Source: Gammaproteobacteria bacterium UBA2955 (lineage in GTDB: Bacteria; Pseudomonadota; Gammaproteobacteria; Pseudomonadales; Azotimanducaceae). Taken from it: a stretch of 36,426 nucleotides of DNA. The stretch spans positions 33,000-69,425 of the forward strand of contig DEBN01000033.1 of the NCBI GenBank assembly GCA_002348825.1, given 5' to 3'. How positions within the stretch are numbered: position 1 is the first letter of the stretch; each line of letters begins with the position of its first letter. Below the pieces are notes generated by a model. It had not been told where the DNA came from. It did not search any database and saw only the letters and a list, made by a program, of their open reading frames with translations. A program made the position numbers and the translations under genes. This document shows positions 33,209 through 36,426 of this stretch, in pieces.

Positions 33209-34177
33209 TCAACGTAGGGCCAAACGACTGCCAGACCATGCCACCAAGAAAAAAGTCGCCGAAGCGAGAAACACCGCCTGCGCGATCCCAGGCCCGTGAA
33301 AAACGCCGACAACCGCGAAAGTGCCGAAGCACCAAAGCGCCACCTGACCGGCAATATTGCTCCAAATAATCGCGTTGACCCGTCGCGCCATTGTGGCCAC
33401 AACAAAGGCCCAGACGATTAACGTAAGATTCGCCGGCAGCTTCGCAATCGCTATTCCTAGCCCAGCGGTTTGTTCTGGCGCCCAGATGTCGTCGCCGAGC
33501 AGTCGCATCAGCCACATGTTCAACCGGTGAATTCCCGGATCCATGGTCCAGAATAACGTCATTAGCACATAATCTTTATGGCGCGCAAAGTCGCGTTTGC
33601 GCGCGCAGTAGCCTGCCAGCAGGCCGTTCACCACCACGCCAACACCCATCGCCATGGTGTAGATTCCTGCCCCAGCATTTGGACTGTCGAATCCATGGGC
33701 AAAATCGTTGACCATGGGCCAAATCCAACCACCGATAACGCCAATACCCACAACACCTGTTGCCAGACCCAACCAACCAAAGGTTATGTGCAGTTGTTTA
33801 CGCCCGCGGACCTGACCGGACCACAACTGCACACCCACTAGCAAGGCCCACAGAACCGCTAGCGGGATATGCAGCAACAGGTATTGATCCACCATAGAAT
33901 GGGGAGCCTGATGATTCACAGACCATACTTGGCCCGTCTTTGCGAACATAAACAGCGAGGGCAAGAAACCACCGCCAGCGCCTAGAATCAGAAGCAGTGC
34001 AGCCGCGCGCTTGTAAACATGATTCTGCAATCTGCTCGCAGCGCCCGCCGTAAGCGCTGGGGGCGCATCAGTAACCCGGCCCCGCCAAAGACCAAGGCTC
34101 AAGGTAATACACAAACCCCAAAACAACAGCGCCAAGACGAGCGGCAACCCGTCGACCCATATCTCATCAATATTCAA
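33209..34177 (-). CDS. Multi-spanning membrane protein, DUF2306-like
   Basis: This protein of about 322 residues has at least eight hydrophobic helices. Its landmarks are LLLHIPLAVLWALLVGVQLW, KQLHITFGWLGLATGVV and the RDFARHKDYVLMTLFWTMDPGIHRLNMWLMR stretch. They resemble DUF2306 and cytochrome-b561-like small membrane proteins that carry histidines on helices, which would allow heme binding. The start is unclear: I use the TTG at 34177 behind GGGGGG, while a GTG at 34231 adds 18 basic residues. Function unknown. Confidence 0.65.
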   Translation of the reverse strand: MNIDEIWVDGLPLVLALLFWGLCITLSLGLWRGRVTDAPPALTAGAASRLQNHVYKRAAALLLILGAGGGFLPSLFMFAKTGQVWSVNHQAPHSMVDQYLLLHIPLAVLWALLVGVQLWSGQVRGRKQLHITFGWLGLATGVVGIGVIGGWIWPMVNDFAHGFDSPNAGAGIYTMAMGVGVVVNGLLAGYCARKRDFARHKDYVLMTLFWTMDPGIHRLNMWLMRLLGDDIWAPEQTAGLGIAIAKLPANLTLIVWAFVVATMARRVNAIIWSNIAGQVALWCFGTFAVVGVFHGPGIAQAVFLASATFFLVAWSGSRLALR

Positions 34178-34473
34178 AAAAATCTGCCCCCCTGCGCGAT
34201 GCACCCTTGGTCGCGGTTTCGACCGTTGCACCCACCCGCTGGCCTAGCATGCTGCGTCTTGGCGGATAAATCACGCGAGATTAGGCGCCGTATTACCTAC
34301 CAGCGCTATGCCGCCCGAGCTCTCAAGGCGGAGGGCCAACCCGAGCCGAGGGCCCGGCCGGCGCAAATGCCAGCGTAACCCATTCATCTACCGCCAACTC
34401 AGCTGCGCAGGGCTTTCGACAGCGACGCAAGACAGCGTTAGGATCCAACCGTTAAAACGTTCGGGAGAGAGAA

Positions 34474-34878
34474 GTGACAACTACAGGCGCATGCCTTTGC
34501 GGCAACATTTCCTATGAGATCGCCGGCGCAATCCAGATGGCGGGGATATGCCACTGCAAAAACTGTCAACGCCAGACGGGCTCTGCGTATTCAACCTTGG
34601 GTGGCGTTGCTAAGTCAGATTTTACGTTCAAAACCGGCTCGACCAAGGTTTATAAAGACAGCGATACCGACAGTGGCGGCACCGTTGAGAGACATTTCTG
34701 TGGCGACTGCGGCTCACCTATCTATTCTTGGGTGCCCGCGTTCCCTGACAACCTGTTCCTAAAGACCGGCACACTGGATGATACTGCGACATTCACACCT
34801 CAATTTCAGGTGTGGTGTTCGTCAAAGCAAAATTGGGTGTCGCTCGAAGACGGTGTGCCGTCGATGCAGAAGTCCTAG
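34474..34878 (+). CDS. GFA/CENP-V-family zinc protein
   Basis: This 134-residue protein of the glutathione-dependent formaldehyde-activating (GFA) family fold begins with TTTGACLCGNISYE and ICHCKNCQRQTGSAYS. HFCGDCGSPIYSW follows; these are the cysteine clusters that bind two zinc ions. The typical C-terminal WVSLEDG is present. The family covers glutathione-formaldehyde adduct chemistry and related small-molecule lyase activities. The start is a GTG preceded by GGGAGAGAG. It is alone, with no formaldehyde dehydrogenase beside it, so the substrate is not determined. Confidence 0.9.
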   Translation: MTTTGACLCGNISYEIAGAIQMAGICHCKNCQRQTGSAYSTLGGVAKSDFTFKTGSTKVYKDSDTDSGGTVERHFCGDCGSPIYSWVPAFPDNLFLKTGTLDDTATFTPQFQVWCSSKQNWVSLEDGVPSMQKS

Positions 34879-35089
34879 GGTATATGCGACCCTGTGCAGG
34901 CCTACGCTGCTGCGATCCTGTGCCCCATTAAGAGCCCGCCTGTAGTGACGCCGGTAATGCCACACCGACGCCACATTAATACAACTTCGGGATCTGGCCC
35001 ATAACAGCGCACCACTGGGCCGACATTGCCGACGACAGGATATTACTGCTACTTTCATGCTCGGCGGTTTTTGTTCGGGGATGAATGAG

Positions 35090-36220
35090 ATGACAATTTT
35101 TGACTACAGCCACTCGGGATTTGCAGTACGCAATGATGTAGCAGAGGCGTACCGCAGATTTTGGACAATATTGGCCCAACCGGGCAATTGGTGGGACGGA
35201 TCCGAGCGCGTTGCCATTGCCAGCGCCTCTAGAACCGCATTAGCTTGCCCATTCTGCGAAAGGCGCAAATCGGCTTTATCGCCTTATCAAATGGACGGCG
35301 AACACAGCAGGGGCGGCGAACAGGAAGGTGTATTGAATGACCTCGTCATCGATGCCGTGCACCGAATCGTCACCGATCAAAGCCGAATCACTCACGCCTA
35401 TGTGCAACGCTTGCAGGATGCGGGCATCAGCAAAGAGCACTATGTCGAGTTGGTCGGTGTGGTTGTGACCTGCTTGAGTATCGACGAGTTCAATCGAGCA
35501 CTCGGCTTACCCTTGGAACCCCTGCCCGAACCTCAGCCCGGCAGACCAGACGGCTATCGCCCGGAGGCTATCGAAGAGGGGGTGGGTTTCGTACCTATGC
35601 TTCGGCCGGATGGCGCTGTTGGGCCAGAGGCCGATCTCTGGGGCAAGGTAGCACCGAACGTGGTGCGTGCCCTTAGTCTGGTTCCCGACGCGGTGCGCAG
35701 CTGGATGCAAATAGCCAACGTTCAATACGCCATGGGTAATCTTTTAGATTTCTCCGCAGATACCGGACGCGCCATAGATCGGGCTCAAATGGAACTGGTC
35801 GCCGGGCGTGTTTCAGCCATCAACGAGTGCTTTTACTGAACCACCTCACACGCGTCGATGCTCAGTTTGAGCATGAAAGTTAAAGACCAAGCAGTCGATT
35901 TACAGCTGATCAATGGAGAGCTGTGCGAGGCTGGCGGCGGTGTCAAATTTGGCAATGAGCTTATGAAATTTGCCGAAGCGGTTGCCAGCCGAGATGCCTC
36001 TGCCCTAATGCTGAGCCGAGACCGTTTAAGGGAGGTTGCGGGCGCCGATGTCGTTGTCGATGCAGCGGCCGTTGCCGCCAACTTCCAACGCATGGTGCGA
36101 ATCGCCGACAGCACCGGTATACCGCTTGACGAAAGCAACGTTGCCTTCACCGCCGACATCCGCGAGCGACTCGACTTGGGACGATTTCAGTCTGCACATA
36201 ACAGTGGCCTGGGTAATTGA
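35090..36220 (+). CDS. AhpD-like selenoprotein with C-x-x-U active site (in-frame TGA at 35837)
   Basis: Reading through the TGA at 35837-35839 gives one protein of 376 residues. Upstream is MELVAGRVSAINECFY and directly downstream, in the same frame, TTSHASMLSLSMKV. Together they form the AhpD active site C-x2-[C]-x3-H with the TGA at the second Cys (C247, U250, H254). Glu235 sits 12 residues before C247, the same spacing as Glu118 to Cys130 in M. tuberculosis AhpD. The frame continues for 126 codons to a normal stop, and a bacterial SECIS-like hairpin follows the TGA. The N-terminal half has its own CPFC motif (Cys53, Cys56) after ERVAIASASR, a second AhpD-like module. Probable role: peroxide or thiol redox chemistry. 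I choose the ATG at 35090 (GGGG 9 bases before); ATGs at 35081 and 35057 are possible. Confidence 0.85.
35855..35876 (+). promoter_or_regulatory. Bacterial SECIS-like hairpin downstream of in-frame TGA
   Basis: ATGCTCA and TGAGCAT (35858-35864 and 35868-35874) pair perfectly over 7 bp around a 3-base GTT loop. Two more pairs (T-A, C-G) are possible below a bulged G. The loop begins 25 bases after the TGA, inside the 16-37 base range known for bacterial SECIS elements. A G is the first loop base, as required for SelB recognition. It lies within the coding sequence, as in bacteria generally. Confidence 0.75.
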
Positions 36221-36313
36221 TGCGCTGCGCAAACAGCACGTCGACTGGGTGTGCAAAAGAAAATCCTCAGAATAAGCGTGATCAAAGCAATAACCCTTAA
36301 ACCTCTGCGGCGT

Positions 36314-36335
36314 TTTGCTTGCCTGGTCAAGCAAA
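36314..36335. terminator. Hairpin downstream of the selenoprotein gene
   Basis: TTTGCTTG and CAAGCAAA form a perfect 8-bp stem around CCTGGT, about 95 bases after the selenoprotein stop. It is followed by TCAAG, not a T-run, so termination would be inefficient. A second hairpin (TGCGCC, CTAC, GGCGCA) lies at 36377-36392. Confidence 0.3.
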
Positions 36336-36426
36336 TCAAGCCTCTCGTTGGTTTCGCCAAAGCGCTCAACAGTAGGTGCGCCCTACGGCGCAGAACTTAT
36401 CGGGTGAGTGGCAATTAGACCTGCCT

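Noticed and set aside
35858..36220. Separate 120-residue protein starting after the TGA
   Set aside because: It is in the same frame as the upstream gene, has no ribosome site of its own, and lacks the Cys half of the AhpD active site. The read-through protein explains both parts.
36377..36392. Hairpin TGCGCC-CTAC-GGCGCA as attachment site or terminator
   Set aside because: No T-run, no integrase or repeat partner in the window; treated as an unassigned short hairpin.
1..36426. CRISPR arrays, tRNA/rRNA genes, insertion sequences or prophage
   Set aside because: No regularly spaced repeats, no cloverleaf or rRNA sequence, and no transposase or phage protein was recognised anywhere in the window.

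Overview
The window is 36.4 kb of bacterial chromosome with moderate GC and dense short-gap operons. No rRNA, tRNA, insertion sequence, CRISPR array or phage module is visible. The gene content suggests a marine gammaproteobacterium: azurin, nickel superoxide dismutase, Fur-like boxes, a PepSY membrane protein with two small partners, a Baeyer-Villiger monooxygenase, two luciferase-like oxidoreductases and many exported lipoproteins. The taxonomic guess rests on gene families only. TTG and GTG starts behind strong Shine-Dalgarno sites are common.

Region by region. 0.1-5.4 kb: a small conserved protein, a YceI-family protein, a lipoprotein metallo-hydrolase of the NAPE-PLD type, a two-Rossmann flavoprotein and a DUF6607-like exported protein. 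5.5-7.1 kb: azurin, then an overlapping operon of small membrane protein, sodN (Ni-SOD) and sodX (its maturation protease), with a Fur-like box in the divergent promoter. 7.2-9.7 kb: an iron/heme group of PPOX-like protein, DUF2470 protein, siderophore-interacting protein, membrane protein and a small unknown protein, with a second Fur-like palindrome. 9.8-16.8 kb: a minus-strand run of prolyl oligopeptidase lipoprotein, exported unknown, Baeyer-Villiger monooxygenase, crotonase and aldo/keto reductase, apparently oxidative catabolism.

17-21.8 kb: a ribose-type ABC transporter (binding protein, double ATPase, permease) followed by an exported ADP-ribosylglycohydrolase-family enzyme. This looks like a hydrolyse-outside, import-the-sugar system. 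22-28.3 kb: a PHB-depolymerase-like esterase lipoprotein, a luciferase-like oxidoreductase, and a five-gene operon of two small membrane proteins, PepSY protein and two alpha/beta hydrolases. 28.5-34.9 kb: a class III aminotransferase, a TrmB-like methyltransferase, a broken SDR gene, a second luciferase-like oxidoreductase, an unknown protein, a multi-spanning membrane protein and a GFA-family zinc protein.

35.1-36.2 kb holds the most striking feature. An AhpD-like gene is interrupted by an in-frame TGA exactly where the second cysteine of the C-x2-C-x3-H active site belongs. Directly downstream is a perfect 7-bp stem with a GTT loop at the right distance for a bacterial SECIS element. I read this as one selenoprotein of about 376 residues with a C-x-x-U active site. 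It also has an upstream CPFC module, so it has two thiol/selenol redox centres.
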